Positions 8,913-18,254 are shown, numbered from the stretch's first letter. The stretch is DNA of 64,000 bases from an uncultured Pelagibacteraceae bacterium (GCA_902600205.1 CACKIN010000004.1:1-64000); one strand, 5' to 3'. The notes: generated by a model not told the origin, from the sequence alone. Translations and numbers: made by a program.

Positions 8913-9660
8913 GAATAGAATAATACCCTGCTTAGACGTTAAAAATGGAAGAGTTGTAAAAGGTATAAACTTTGTTGATTTACAAGATGCAGGTGACCCA
9001 GTGGAGCAAGCAAAAATTTATAGTGATGGTGGTGCAGATGAAATTTGTTTTTTAGACATTACTGCTTCAAATGAAAATAGAGATACAATTTACGAAGTAG
9101 TGAAAGATACTTCTAAAAAATGTTTTGTACCTTTAACAGTTGGTGGTGGAGTTAGAACTGTAGAAGATATTAGCAAACTTTTAAACTGTGGAGCTGACAA
9201 AGTTTCAATTAATACTGCTGCTGTTCAAAATGCTAATGTTGTGGTTCAAAGTTCAAAAAAATTTGGATCACAATGTATTGTTGTTGCAATAGATGCAAAA
9301 AAAAATGAGGATAAATGGGAAGTTTTTACTCATGGTGGCCGAAATAACACAGGAATAGATGCATTAGAATTTGCCAAAAAAATGGAAGATAGCGGTGCAG
9401 GTGAGTTATTGGTTACATCGATGGATCGAGACGGGACTCAACAAGGCTATGATATTGATTTAATGTCAAAAATTTCCTCTATGGTAAATATTCCCACAAT
9501 AGCATCGGGTGGTGTTGGAGATCTTGATCACTTAGTTGATGGCATTAAATTAGGTAATGCTAGCGCAGTTTTAGCAGCATCCATATTTCATTATGGGAAA
9601 TATTCTGTGAAAGAAGCTAAAGAATATCTGGACTCAAAAGGTATACCTGTTAGGATTTGA
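8905..9660 (+). CDS. hisF: Imidazole glycerol phosphate synthase, cyclase subunit HisF
   Basis: Cyclase partner of HisH. Catalytic Asp11 is in P-C-L-D-V and the second Asp is in V-V-A-I-D-A; the phosphate loops V-G-G-G-V-R and A-S-G-G-V-G are intact. The ATG at 8905 gives the family start M-L-K-N-R-I-I-P-C and 251 residues; an in-frame TTG at 8890 would only add five residues inside hisA. A purine-rich G-A-G-G-A-G stretch lies about 16 bases upstream within hisA. Confidence 0.95.
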   Translation: MLKNRIIPCLDVKNGRVVKGINFVDLQDAGDPVEQAKIYSDGGADEICFLDITASNENRDTIYEVVKDTSKKCFVPLTVGGGVRTVEDISKLLNCGADKVSINTAAVQNANVVVQSSKKFGSQCIVVAIDAKKNEDKWEVFTHGGRNNTGIDALEFAKKMEDSGAGELLVTSMDRDGTQQGYDIDLMSKISSMVNIPTIASGGVGDLDHLVDGIKLGNASAVLAASIFHYGKYSVKEAKEYLDSKGIPVRI

Positions 9661-9661
9661 G

Positions 9662-9934
9662 ATGCTAAATACTCTAGAAAGTCTATTCAATCTTGCTCGA
9701 GAGAGAAAGTCCTCACCGATTGAAGGTTCTTATACCAATAAACTTTTAAGTGACAAATCTTTAAGTAAAGCAAAAGTGCTTGAAGAAATAAATGAACTCA
9801 TCGAGGCAGTTGAACAAGACTCAAATAAAATTCATGAGGCAGCTGATGTATTTTATCATTTAATAATGTATCTTGAGGCAAATAACATAAAAATTGAAGA
9901 TGTAATGAGTGAACTAGATAAAAGAAAAAAATGA
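9662..9934 (+). CDS. hisE: Phosphoribosyl-ATP pyrophosphatase
   Basis: Second step of histidine synthesis, hydrolysing PR-ATP to PR-AMP. 90 residues in an all-alpha MazG-like fold. The metal-binding E-E-I-N-E-L-I-E-A and H-E-A-A-D-V-F-Y-H-L segments are present. It is separate from hisI, which is not in this window. The last bases overlap the ATG of the malyl-CoA lyase gene, so the his operon runs on into the malyl-CoA cassette. Confidence 0.93.
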   Translation: MLNTLESLFNLARERKSSPIEGSYTNKLLSDKSLSKAKVLEEINELIEAVEQDSNKIHEAADVFYHLIMYLEANNIKIEDVMSELDKRKK

Positions 9935-10869
9935 GTCATAAGTTTTATAAACCTGCTAGATTAAGATTACAAAGAAGTGAACTAGCTGTCCCAGGGTCTT
10001 CACAGAAAATGTTTGAGAAAGCTATGAATTCTTCTGCTGATTATGTCTTTCTTGATTTAGAAGATGCCGTATCACCTAATGATAAAATTTCTGCTCGAGC
10101 AAATGTTATTAAAGCTCTAAACGAAATGGACTGGAAAGGAAATGGTAAAACTATTTCTGTCAGAATAAATAGTTTAGATACTCATTATATGTACTCTGAT
10201 TTAATTGAAATAGTTGAGCAAGCTGGAGAAAATGTAGATACGATTTTGGTTCCAAAGGCAGGGACAGCAAGCGATGTTTATATGGTTGATTGTTTATTAA
10301 CTCAAATTGAAAAAAATAAAAAATTAAAAAATAAAATTGGAATTGAATGTTTAATTGAAACTGCATTAGGGATGTCAAATATAAAAGAAATTGCAACTTC
10401 TAGTGAAAGACTTGAGGCATTACATTTTGGTGTTGCAGATTATGCAGCAAGTTTGAGAGCAAGAACAACCGTCATAGGTGGTCTTAATGAAAATTATCCT
10501 GGTGATCAATGGCACCATGGGTTATCAGAATTAGTAATGACTTGCAGAGCTTATGGCCTTAGAGCAATTGATGGACCATTTGGAGACTTTAATGATCCAG
10601 ATGCCTATACTGCTGCTGCTAAAAGAGGAGCTGCAATTGGCATTGAAGGTAAATGGGCTATACATCCATCTCAAATTGAGCTTGCAAATAAAGTATTTTC
10701 TCCTCCTGAGGCAGAGGTTACTAAGGCTAAAAGGATCCTAGAAGAGCTAGAAAAGGCTGCAAATGAGGGGAAAGGAGCTGCGCAGCTTGATGGCAGGATG
10801 ATTGATGCTGCTTCAGCTAGAATGGCTGAAAATATTGTAAACATCGATAAGTTAATTCATAATAAATAA
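9931..10869 (+). CDS. mcl: L-malyl-CoA lyase (HpcH/HpaI aldolase family)
   Basis: A 312-residue CitE-like/HpcH barrel enzyme. It starts with R-S-E-L-A-V-P-G-S-S-Q-K-M-F, has F-L-D-L-E-D-A-V (Mg site) near residue 50, I-E-T-A-L-G near residue 148, and L-H-F-G-V-A-D-Y-A. This pattern fits malyl-CoA / beta-methylmalyl-CoA lyases, which interconvert L-malyl-CoA with glyoxylate plus acetyl-CoA. The two following genes encode malate-CoA ligase subunits, which strongly supports malyl-CoA as substrate. It overlaps hisE by 4 bases. Whether it works as a lyase or in the condensing direction is not visible. Confidence 0.88.
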   Translation: MSHKFYKPARLRLQRSELAVPGSSQKMFEKAMNSSADYVFLDLEDAVSPNDKISARANVIKALNEMDWKGNGKTISVRINSLDTHYMYSDLIEIVEQAGENVDTILVPKAGTASDVYMVDCLLTQIEKNKKLKNKIGIECLIETALGMSNIKEIATSSERLEALHFGVADYAASLRARTTVIGGLNENYPGDQWHHGLSELVMTCRAYGLRAIDGPFGDFNDPDAYTAAAKRGAAIGIEGKWAIHPSQIELANKVFSPPEAEVTKAKRILEELEKAANEGKGAAQLDGRMIDAASARMAENIVNIDKLIHNK

Positions 10870-10877
10870 TTAAAATT

Positions 10878-12041
10878 ATGGATATTCACGAATACCAAGC
10901 AAAAAAAATACTTTCAGATTTTGGAGTTACAATTCCAAGAGGTGGAATTGTGTATAGTCCAGAAAATGCTGAGAATAAAGCAAGAGAGATTGGTGGATCA
11001 AGATGGGTAGTTAAAGCACAAATTCATTCTGGTGCAAGGGGAAAAGCTGGTGGAATAATTGTTTGTGATTCTCCTTTGGAAGTTGCTCAAGCAACGGACA
11101 AATTATTAGGAAAAAAATTAGTTACAAATCAAACAGGACCTGAAGGTAAAATAGCAAATAGAATTTATATTGAAGAAGCAACAGATATAGAGCGAGAATT
11201 ATACCTTGGTTTAGTTTTTGATAGAAGTTCAGAGAGTATTATGGTTGTTGCGTCAACAGAAGGTGGTATGAGTGTCGAAGAAATTTCAAAAGAAAAACCA
11301 GAAACTATTATAAGATCAAAAATTGAAGTTGCAGTTGGAATGCAAAGTTTCCAAGCTAGAGAATTAGCATTTGGTTTAGGAATAGAACCTGATTTAATTA
11401 GAAGAGCATCGGAAACTATTATTGGATGCTATAAAGCATTTAGTGAGCTAGATGCAACAATGGTTGAAGTAAATCCGTTAGTAATATCAAAACAAAAACA
11501 AATTTTAGCTTTGGATTGTAAAATGAGTTTTGACAACAATGCGATGTTTAGACGTAGTCAAGTTTCAGAGCTAAGAGATAAAACACAAGAAGATGCAAAA
11601 GAGGTTTTTGCATCAGATAGAGGTTTGAACTACGTAAGTTTGGATGGAAATATTGGTAATATTATAAATGGTGCTGGCTTAGCAATGGCTTCGATGGACA
11701 TGATAAAACTAGCTGGAGGAAGTCCTGCAAATTTTTTAGACGTAGGCGGTGGAGCAACACCTGAAAAAATAGTCAAGGCATTTAAATTAGTTACGATGGA
11801 TGAAAAAGTAAAAGTAATATTGGTAAATATTTTTGCTGGTATAAACAGATGTGATTGGGTTGCAGAGGGAATAGTAGAAGCCTTAAAAAAAATCGAAGTT
11901 AATGTTCCATTAGTTATTCGGTTGGCAGGGACAAACGTTGAAAAAGGTAATCAAATTTTAAAAGAGAGTAAAATAAATTATATAGAGGCAAACACCCTTG
12001 AGGATGCAGCAAATAAAGCGGTTGCAGCTCTCAATAAATAA
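10878..12041 (+). CDS. mtkA: Malate-CoA ligase (malate thiokinase) beta subunit
   Basis: 387 residues, homologous to succinyl-CoA synthetase beta: ATP-grasp fold at the N-terminus and a CoA-ligase domain at the C-terminus. It resembles MtkA of methylotroph serine-cycle bacteria rather than SucC: the nucleotide-binding segment reads I-H-S-G-A-R-G-K-A-G-G where SucC has H-A-G-G-R-G, and it ends with I-F-A-G-I-N-R-C-D-W-V-A-E-G. The product joins CoA to malate with ATP. The flanking genes (mcl, mtkB) give a complete malate to glyoxylate plus acetyl-CoA route. The distinction from SucC is made from remembered family sequences, not a search. Confidence 0.87.
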   Translation: MDIHEYQAKKILSDFGVTIPRGGIVYSPENAENKAREIGGSRWVVKAQIHSGARGKAGGIIVCDSPLEVAQATDKLLGKKLVTNQTGPEGKIANRIYIEEATDIERELYLGLVFDRSSESIMVVASTEGGMSVEEISKEKPETIIRSKIEVAVGMQSFQARELAFGLGIEPDLIRRASETIIGCYKAFSELDATMVEVNPLVISKQKQILALDCKMSFDNNAMFRRSQVSELRDKTQEDAKEVFASDRGLNYVSLDGNIGNIINGAGLAMASMDMIKLAGGSPANFLDVGGGATPEKIVKAFKLVTMDEKVKVILVNIFAGINRCDWVAEGIVEALKKIEVNVPLVIRLAGTNVEKGNQILKESKINYIEANTLEDAANKAVAALNK

Positions 12042-12044
12042 ATC

Positions 12045-12932
12045 ATGACAGTATTAATAGACAAAAACAGCAAGATAATTATTCAAGGTTTTACAGGTAA
12101 AATGGGCACTTTTCATGCTGATGAGATGATAAAGTATGGTTCTAATGTTGTAGGTGGAGTTACTCCAGGAAAAGGTGGCTCTAAGCACCTAAATTTGCCG
12201 GTGTTTAATACAGTTAAAGATGCAGTTAGCGAAACAGGAGCTGATGCATCAATTTTATTTGTGCCGCCAGCTTTTGCAGCAGACTCTGCAATGGAGGCTG
12301 CAGATGCAGGAATTAAAACATGTGTTGCAATTGTTGATGGAATACCTTCCCACGATATGATCAGAATAAAAAGATATATGAGAAGATATACCAAAAGTTC
12401 TAAAATGACTTTGGTTGGACCCAATTGTGCAGGAATTATTAGTCCAGGAAAATCAATGTTGGGAATAATGCCAGGACACATTTATAAAGAAGGAAGGATT
12501 GGAATAATAAGTAGGTCAGGGACATTGGGTTATGAAGCTGCTCAACAACTTAAAAATTTAAGCATAGGGGTTTCAACAAGTGTTGGTATTGGAGGAGATC
12601 CAATTAATGGAAGTTCATTTAGAGATATTATCGAAAAATTTGAGACAGATGATGAGACAGATGCAATATTAATGATTGGTGAAATAGGTGGTCCGCAAGA
12701 GGTAGCAGCAGGAGAATTTGCAAAAGAAAATATGAAAAAACCAGTTATAGCCTATATCGCTGGTTTGACAGCTCCTAAAGGAAGAGTAATGGGTCATGCA
12801 GGGGCAATAGTTTCAGCCTATGGAGAAAGTGCAATTGAAAAAGTTGAAATTTTAAAAGAGTGTGGAATTACAATTTCTAAAAATCCATCTGTCATGGGTG
12901 ATACAGTAAAAGCAGTTTTAGAAAAAATATAA
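12045..12932 (+). CDS. mtkB: Malate-CoA ligase (malate thiokinase) alpha subunit
   Basis: 295 residues, succinyl-CoA synthetase alpha fold: N-terminal CoA-binding Rossmann domain (I-Q-G-F-T-G-K-M-G-T-F-H; G-G-V-T-P-G-K-G-G) and a C-terminal ligase domain carrying the phospho-histidine in M-G-H-A-G-A-I. The G-P-N-C-A-G-I-I-S-P-G segment followed by M-L-G-I-M-P-G-H-I-Y is characteristic of MtkB; SucD has C-P-G-I-I-T/A-P. Three bases separate it from mtkA. Confidence 0.87.
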   Translation: MTVLIDKNSKIIIQGFTGKMGTFHADEMIKYGSNVVGGVTPGKGGSKHLNLPVFNTVKDAVSETGADASILFVPPAFAADSAMEAADAGIKTCVAIVDGIPSHDMIRIKRYMRRYTKSSKMTLVGPNCAGIISPGKSMLGIMPGHIYKEGRIGIISRSGTLGYEAAQQLKNLSIGVSTSVGIGGDPINGSSFRDIIEKFETDDETDAILMIGEIGGPQEVAAGEFAKENMKKPVIAYIAGLTAPKGRVMGHAGAIVSAYGESAIEKVEILKECGITISKNPSVMGDTVKAVLEKI

Positions 12933-12934
12933 TT

Positions 12935-13300
12935 ATGAGCTATGATGATAACAATATTTTTGCAAAAATTCTAAGAAAAGAGATTCCTTGCAATAAAATT
13001 TATGAAGATGAATTTGTTTTGTCTTTTCATGATATAAATCCACAAAAGAAAATTCATGCTTTAGTTATTCCGAAAGGAAAATATATTGATCTAGATGATT
13101 TTAGCCAAAATGCTTCACCAGACGAAATGGTTGGATTAATAAAAGGTATTAATGCTGTTGCAAAAAAATTAAATATTTCTGTTGATACAGGTAAAGGATA
13201 TAGAGCCTTAGCGAATATAAGTGAGGATGGAGGACAGGAGGTGCCACATTTACATTTTCATTTATTTGGTGGTGAAAAAATTGGTAAAATGGTGTCGTGA
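12935..13300 (+). CDS. HIT family nucleotide phosphoramidase (HinT-like)
   Basis: 121 residues with the histidine-triad motif P-H-L-H-F-H-L-F-G-G at the C-terminus and the N-terminal I-F-x-K-I-L-R-K-E-I-P segment. HIT proteins of this branch hydrolyse AMP-lysine and other phosphoramidates. It lies two bases after mtkB and overlaps the next gene at GTGA. The role beyond the family activity is unknown. Confidence 0.9.
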   Translation: MSYDDNNIFAKILRKEIPCNKIYEDEFVLSFHDINPQKKIHALVIPKGKYIDLDDFSQNASPDEMVGLIKGINAVAKKLNISVDTGKGYRALANISEDGGQEVPHLHFHLFGGEKIGKMVS

Positions 13301-13809
13301 TTGTTAGTGTAGACAGAAGTTTCTTAGAAATAAATTCAGTAAAAAATTTAAACCGATCAAAAAGTCCAGGATCTAATTTTAAAATAAGCGAGGTAAAACC
13401 ACCTGATTTTCAATTAAATAAGTTCTTTTATAAACAAATTGGAAAAAATCATAGATGGATAGATAGATTAGTTTGGGAAGATAAAAAATGGATTGAATAT
13501 GTTGAAAATCCAAATGTAAAAACCTTTGTTTTAAAGGATGATAACAATTTGGTAGGGTATTATGAAACTATACGTAGTTTATATAATGATCACACAGAAA
13601 TAGCTTATTTTGGTATTTTAGAGGAGTATTATGGAAAAAAATGTGGAGGATATTTACTTTCTGAGGCTATCAATAAATTATTTGAGGAAGGTATTTCAAG
13701 AGTTTGGCTGCACACATGTTCGTTAGACCATAAAAACGCAATAAAAAACTATCTAGCTAGAGGTATGCAAATTTTTAAATCAGAAAAAATTAATGTAGAG
13801 GTTAGTTAA
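13297..13809 (+). CDS. GNAT family N-acetyltransferase
   Basis: 170 residues starting at a GTG that overlaps the HIT gene stop. The acetyl-CoA binding region is Y-F-G-I-L-E-E-Y-Y-G-K-K-C-G-G-Y-L-L (a Q/R-x-x-G-x-G/A-like loop) and is followed by W-L-H-T-C-S-L-D-H-K-N-A-I-K-N-Y, the C-terminal part of the GNAT fold. The acceptor substrate is unknown. It ends tail-to-tail with lolA, overlapping by 8 bases. Confidence 0.82.
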   Translation: MIVSVDRSFLEINSVKNLNRSKSPGSNFKISEVKPPDFQLNKFFYKQIGKNHRWIDRLVWEDKKWIEYVENPNVKTFVLKDDNNLVGYYETIRSLYNDHTEIAYFGILEEYYGKKCGGYLLSEAINKLFEEGISRVWLHTCSLDHKNAIKNYLARGMQIFKSEKINVEVS

Positions 13810-14362
13810 TATATTTTTGTATTGAAAAAAGTTTTTCTTCAACATCAATATTAGTTTTAATATCACTTATAAAAGTCTGAACGAGATTTTGATATATATC
13901 TTTGGTTTCCCAACCAACTAAATCTAAACTTTGTTTATCGAAAAAAACTTTTACAAAAATATTTTCATAGTCAAAGTTATACACATAATAAAATGGATAT
14001 GTCTCATCCTCTTTCAAATTTTCCATTTTAGATAACAAAAATTTCTTATCAAGAATTATATTCAAAGGTGTCTTATCTAAAGGATATCTATAATAATTTT
14101 TAATTTTGTCAGAATTGATAACCAATGATTTACCGTTTGAAACTAATACTTTATTATATAAGTCGTTGTATCTACATAAAATTTTTTTCGGGTATGATAT
14201 AATACACTCTCCTTTTTCTATATTATTATTGTCTATCCTTTGAGTAAATTTGAATTCTAAAGATTTAATGTTTTTAAAATGATTAATTATTTTTTGATTT
14301 GATAAACTATTTGTGGATAATGTAAAAAAAAAACATAAAACAAAAATTAAATATTTTTTCAT
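13802..14362 (-). CDS. lolA: LolA-like outer-membrane lipoprotein carrier
   Basis: 186 residues with a Sec signal peptide (basic start, hydrophobic segment about residues 4-18). The mature part has the LolA pattern F-K-N-I-K-S-L-E-F-K-F-T-Q and a half-barrel composition rich in beta-strand residues. LolA ferries lipoproteins across the periplasm. Placement directly downstream of ftsK (4-base overlap) is the usual proteobacterial order and supports the call despite strong sequence drift. Confidence 0.78.
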   Translation of the reverse strand: MKKYLIFVLCFFFTLSTNSLSNQKIINHFKNIKSLEFKFTQRIDNNNIEKGECIISYPKKILCRYNDLYNKVLVSNGKSLVINSDKIKNYYRYPLDKTPLNIILDKKFLLSKMENLKEDETYPFYYVYNFDYENIFVKVFFDKQSLDLVGWETKDIYQNLVQTFISDIKTNIDVEEKLFSIQKYIN

Positions 14363-16446
14363 TTAAGAACTTCTCTTTTCCCTACATGATTTGCAGGACT
14401 AACTTCTCCATTTGCTTCCATTTGATCTATTATTCTGGCAGCTCTGTTATATCCAATTTGTAATTTTCTTTGTAAAAAAGATGTTGAGGCTTTTTTCTCA
14501 GATTTAATAATTTTTAATGCAGTATTGTATAATTCATCAAGATTCTCATTATCATTTACCTCAGAAGCTCTTTCCTTTTCATCTGCAAAATTAAGAATTT
14601 CGTCAACATAATCTGGTTCTGCTTGATTTCTAAGAAAATTATTGATTTTCTCAATTTCTTCCTCTGAAACAAATGGTGCATGAATTCTTGTCATTCTATT
14701 TGCTGATGTCATGTAAAGCATATCTCCTTTGCCTAGTAATTGCTCAGCACCTTGTTCACCAAGAATTGTTCTACTGTCTATTTTAGATGTAACTTGAAAA
14801 GATATCCTAGTAGGAAAGTTAGCTTTTATTGTCCCTGTTATTACATCAACACTCGGTCTCTGTGTTGCCATTATAATATGTATCCCTGCAGCTCTTGCCA
14901 TCTGTGAAAGTTTTTGAATATAATTTTCTATATCTTTACCTGCGACGAGCATCAAATCTGACATTTCATCCACAATTACAACAATATAAGGCATAGAAAT
15001 CTTGTGTTTTTCGTTATACCCATCAATATTCCTCACTCCTACTTTAGTCATTAGTTTGTATCGATTTTCCATTTCCTTAACAACCCAACCCAAAACAGAG
15101 GCAGCTTTTTTTGCTTCAGTAATCACTGGACATAGTAGATGAGGTATACCTTCGTAAGTTGATAGCTCAAGCATCTTAGGATCAATTAAAATAAATTTAC
15201 ATTTTTCAGGAGAGTGTTTGTATAAAAGTGATAAAATGATTGTGTTGATACAAACCGATTTACCTGATCCAGTAGTTCCTGCAATAAGTAAATGAGGCAT
15301 ACTGCTCAAATCACCAATGATTGGTAAGCCTGAAATACTTTTACCTAACGCAATAGGTAACTTAACATCTTTTTTTCTAAAACCATTATCAGAAATTATT
15401 TCACTCAAGAAAACATTTTCTCTTTGCGGTTTGGGTAATTCTATCCCGATAGTATTGCTTCCTGGTATTGTAGCTATTCTTGCAGACTCTGAACTAGTAT
15501 TTCTAGCAATGTCCTCAGAAAGATTAATTATTTTTGATACTTTAACACCAGGAGCAGGCTCAAATTCATATAATGTGACCACAGGTCCATTACTTACCTT
15601 TTTAATTTTTCCCTCTACCCCAAAATCTAATAGAATTTTTTCTAAAACTTTTTCATCGATCTTATTTTCTGATGAATTTTTGTCTTTTTTTGTTGGAGTT
15701 TTTAAAAAACTTAACGCAGGCAATTTATACTTAATAGGCAACTTGTTGTTTGTTAACATATCTTTGTCAAACGAAAAATTTTCTTGAATTCTAGTTTCAT
15801 TATTTAAATAGTTAGTTTCACTTGTTATATTTTCTTTAAAATCGCTCACCAGACTTTTTGGCGATTCTTTCTTTGCTTTAGAAAAAATTGCTAAAATAAT
15901 CTTAAGATATTTTAACTTAAATTTAATACTTGAAAGAAAAATTGAAATTATTAAAATTATTAAAATTGTATAACTAATTTTATGATTAAAATTAATCAAA
16001 GTTATTAAAAAAGTCTCTTCAAATAAATTACCTACAAACCCATTATTACCATTAATTGTTAACCAATATGCATTTGTATGAAAAACTGTAAAAAATAAAG
16101 TACCCAAGATTGAATACAAAATTATAAAAAACGAACACTCTAGAATTTGTGAAATTTTTTTATTAATTATTATTTTTAAGGATATAAAGAAAAATGAAAT
16201 TGGTATTAACAATGAGATTAAACCAATAGATTGATAAAAAATGTCAGAAATATAACTACCTCTTGTCCCAAGTATATTTTTAATTTCAGCATTATCAGGA
16301 AAAATAAAATTCGGATCTTCTGGTGAGTAACTTACAAGTGATATTAAAAGCAATATTGATGAACAAAGTAAAGTTAAGCCTATAAGCTCAGATATACGGT
16401 TGAGTAAAAAATTTGTTGTTTTTTCTAAGAAATTTTTAATTCTCAT
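14359..16446 (-). CDS. ftsK: DNA translocase FtsK
   Basis: 695 residues, shorter than E. coli FtsK (about 1,330) because the long linker is missing. Four to five membrane helices occupy about residues 15-190, followed by a short linker, the alpha/beta motor with Walker A G-T-T-G-S-G-K-S (about residue 390) and Walker B I-V-V-I-V-D-E-M-S-D-L, and a C-terminal winged-helix gamma domain (last 65 residues; L-Q-R-K-L-Q-I-G-Y-N-R-A-A-R) that reads KOPS. It pumps DNA at the septum for chromosome dimer resolution. ftsK-lolA form a minus-strand operon. Confidence 0.95.
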   Translation of the reverse strand: MRIKNFLEKTTNFLLNRISELIGLTLLCSSILLLISLVSYSPEDPNFIFPDNAEIKNILGTRGSYISDIFYQSIGLISLLIPISFFFISLKIIINKKISQILECSFFIILYSILGTLFFTVFHTNAYWLTINGNNGFVGNLFEETFLITLINFNHKISYTILIILIISIFLSSIKFKLKYLKIILAIFSKAKKESPKSLVSDFKENITSETNYLNNETRIQENFSFDKDMLTNNKLPIKYKLPALSFLKTPTKKDKNSSENKIDEKVLEKILLDFGVEGKIKKVSNGPVVTLYEFEPAPGVKVSKIINLSEDIARNTSSESARIATIPGSNTIGIELPKPQRENVFLSEIISDNGFRKKDVKLPIALGKSISGLPIIGDLSSMPHLLIAGTTGSGKSVCINTIILSLLYKHSPEKCKFILIDPKMLELSTYEGIPHLLCPVITEAKKAASVLGWVVKEMENRYKLMTKVGVRNIDGYNEKHKISMPYIVVIVDEMSDLMLVAGKDIENYIQKLSQMARAAGIHIIMATQRPSVDVITGTIKANFPTRISFQVTSKIDSRTILGEQGAEQLLGKGDMLYMTSANRMTRIHAPFVSEEEIEKINNFLRNQAEPDYVDEILNFADEKERASEVNDNENLDELYNTALKIIKSEKKASTSFLQRKLQIGYNRAARIIDQMEANGEVSPANHVGKREVLK

Positions 16447-16508
16447 TTTGTTTCTAATGATTTGTCACTTTGTATCATTTAATTTTTGTTGATAAAATAA
16501 ATTATATT

Positions 16509-17570
16509 ATGAATATTTGCCTTTTAGGAAATAATTTAACTAATTTAGTTTTAGCAAACATCTTGCTAAAGAAAAATATTAATATTGATATTATTTCGCA
16601 AAGTCCAAAAACAGTATTTAAAAATACTATCAGAACAATAGCTATTTCGAATGAAAATTATAAATTTCTTAAAAACAATATTTATGGTTTAAATAGTTTA
16701 GGTTGGCCAACAGCTAAAATAAAAATTTACTCCAACAGGAATAAGTTCGCTGAATTATTTGAATTTAAAAATGGAAATGAAAATAATTTTTTTTTATTAA
16801 AATATAGTGATCTTTATAATTTAGTAAAAAAAAATAAGTCAATTAAAATTAAAAAATCTAAATATTACGATTTTGACGCTTTAAAAAAAAGTAATTATGA
16901 TCTTATAATAAATTCAGAACAGGACAATCCAATAACGAAGAAATATTTTACAGGTAAAATAATTAAAAACTATAAGTCTTTATCTCATACGGCTATAATA
17001 AATCATCAAAAAATTGATAATAAAATTGCTATACAAATTTTTACAAATAAAGGACCTTTGGCATTTCTTCCATTATCAAATAAACAGACATCAATCGTAT
17101 TTTCGAATAATTCCACAAATTTTATTGATAAGAAAAAACTTTTGCAACTAATAGATAAATACAATAATAGATATGAGATTAATAAAATTAGTGAAGTTGA
17201 GTCTTTTAAAATTAAATTTTTAATACAAAGAAAATATATTTTTAAAAATATTTTATCATTTGGGGATTTAATACATAAAGTTCATCCGTTGGCTGGACAA
17301 GGTTTTAATATGACTATCAGGGATATAAAATCTTTGTCTAAAATTTTAGATGAAAGTATTAAACTTGGTATTTATGATGGTGAAATAATTGCCCAAAAAT
17401 TCCAAGAACATAACAAACATCTAAATTTTATTTATGGATTAGGAATTGATAGTATCAATTCTTTTTTCAAACTTGATAATAAATTAGATAATAGACTATC
17501 CGAACCTTTATTTAAAATATTAAAGGGCAATAAATTTGTGAACAACTATGCTACATTTATATCAAATTAA
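16509..17570 (+). CDS. UbiH/UbiF-like FAD monooxygenase homologue with degenerate nucleotide-binding motif
   Basis: 353 residues from the ATG at 16509 (an upstream in-frame ATG at 16470 would put 13 atypical residues before the Rossmann strand). The late FAD motif is well kept: S-F-G-D-L-I-H-K-V-H-P-L-A-G-Q-G-F-N-M-T-I-R-D matches the G-D-A-A-H-x-x-H-P-x-A-G-Q-G-x-N motif of ubiquinone hydroxylases. The N-terminal G-x-G-x-x-G loop is not: it reads L-L-G-N-N-L-T-N-L. The conserved central D-G motif is also not evident. Likely roles are ubiquinone ring hydroxylation or, if catalysis is lost, a structural partner. It is very rich in Lys, Asn and Ile. Confidence 0.75.
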   Translation: MNICLLGNNLTNLVLANILLKKNINIDIISQSPKTVFKNTIRTIAISNENYKFLKNNIYGLNSLGWPTAKIKIYSNRNKFAELFEFKNGNENNFFLLKYSDLYNLVKKNKSIKIKKSKYYDFDALKKSNYDLIINSEQDNPITKKYFTGKIIKNYKSLSHTAIINHQKIDNKIAIQIFTNKGPLAFLPLSNKQTSIVFSNNSTNFIDKKKLLQLIDKYNNRYEINKISEVESFKIKFLIQRKYIFKNILSFGDLIHKVHPLAGQGFNMTIRDIKSLSKILDESIKLGIYDGEIIAQKFQEHNKHLNFIYGLGIDSINSFFKLDNKLDNRLSEPLFKILKGNKFVNNYATFISN

Positions 17571-17586
17571 AGTTCAAACAAACTAT

Positions 17587-18228
17587 TTACTGTAAAGTTT
17601 TATTATTAAAATTATCAAGAATATAGGTATTTAAAATTTCCTCTAACTTTTCTTTTCTAATATTTAAATTTTTACTCTCAAGCAGAACTTGCTTTTCTTC
17701 TAATGAAAAAGGAGAAGCCATAGACAGAGTATTTATAGTTTGATCTAAACTTTGTTTCTCAATTTCCTTCCAGTTAATTTCATAACCTTGCTTTTTGAAA
17801 AGACTTTTAAGATTTTGAAATATCAATTTCAAATCTGAAAATTCTATTGCCTCATTTTTTTCAACCAAATCACCCGAAAATTCCTCGTATTTTACTTCGC
17901 ATTCTCTGTATAAATTGTCATTATTTATTTCATCAACTATTTTAAATCTACATACTCCATTTATAATTATTAGATATCTACCGTCATCTGTCTCATTAAA
18001 ACTCGTTATTTTGCCTGCACATCCGATGCTGTGCAAATCAGGTTTCTTTAGTTCGCCAGTTTTCTTAGGTTGTATCATTCCTATGATACGGTTAGATTTC
18101 ATACTATTGTCAATCATTTGTATATATCGAGGCTCAAATATATTTAAGGGGACAGTTGTACGAGGAAAAATTATAAAATTCGACAAAGGAAAAACAGGTA
18201 AAATTTTGGGGAGATCTTCTTTTTTCAT
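17587..18228 (-). CDS. LON N-terminal domain protein (peptidase-S16 substrate-binding domain only)
   Basis: 213 residues from the ATG at 18228, giving M-K-K-E-D-L-P-K-I-L-P-V-F-P-L and the family pattern P-L-N-I-F-E-P-R-Y-I-Q-M-I. It has only the Lon N-domain and no AAA+ or protease part; such stand-alone proteins are common in alphaproteobacteria and have no settled function. An upstream in-frame start at 18264 would overlap the divergent TPR gene and is not preferred. Confidence 0.85.
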   Translation of the reverse strand: MKKEDLPKILPVFPLSNFIIFPRTTVPLNIFEPRYIQMIDNSMKSNRIIGMIQPKKTGELKKPDLHSIGCAGKITSFNETDDGRYLIIINGVCRFKIVDEINNDNLYRECEVKYEEFSGDLVEKNEAIEFSDLKLIFQNLKSLFKKQGYEINWKEIEKQSLDQTINTLSMASPFSLEEKQVLLESKNLNIRKEKLEEILNTYILDNFNNKTLQ

Positions 18229-18254
18229 ACAATTTAAATTATAACATCTAATAA

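Noticed and set aside
10878-12932. Annotation of the two ligase genes as succinyl-CoA synthetase (sucC-sucD).
   Set aside because: Motif details and the adjacent malyl-CoA lyase gene favour malate-CoA ligase; SucCD cannot be excluded without a phylogeny.
15317-15787. 156-codon plus-strand frame inside ftsK.
   Set aside because: It is the complement of the conserved FtsK motor region and shows no protein family pattern.
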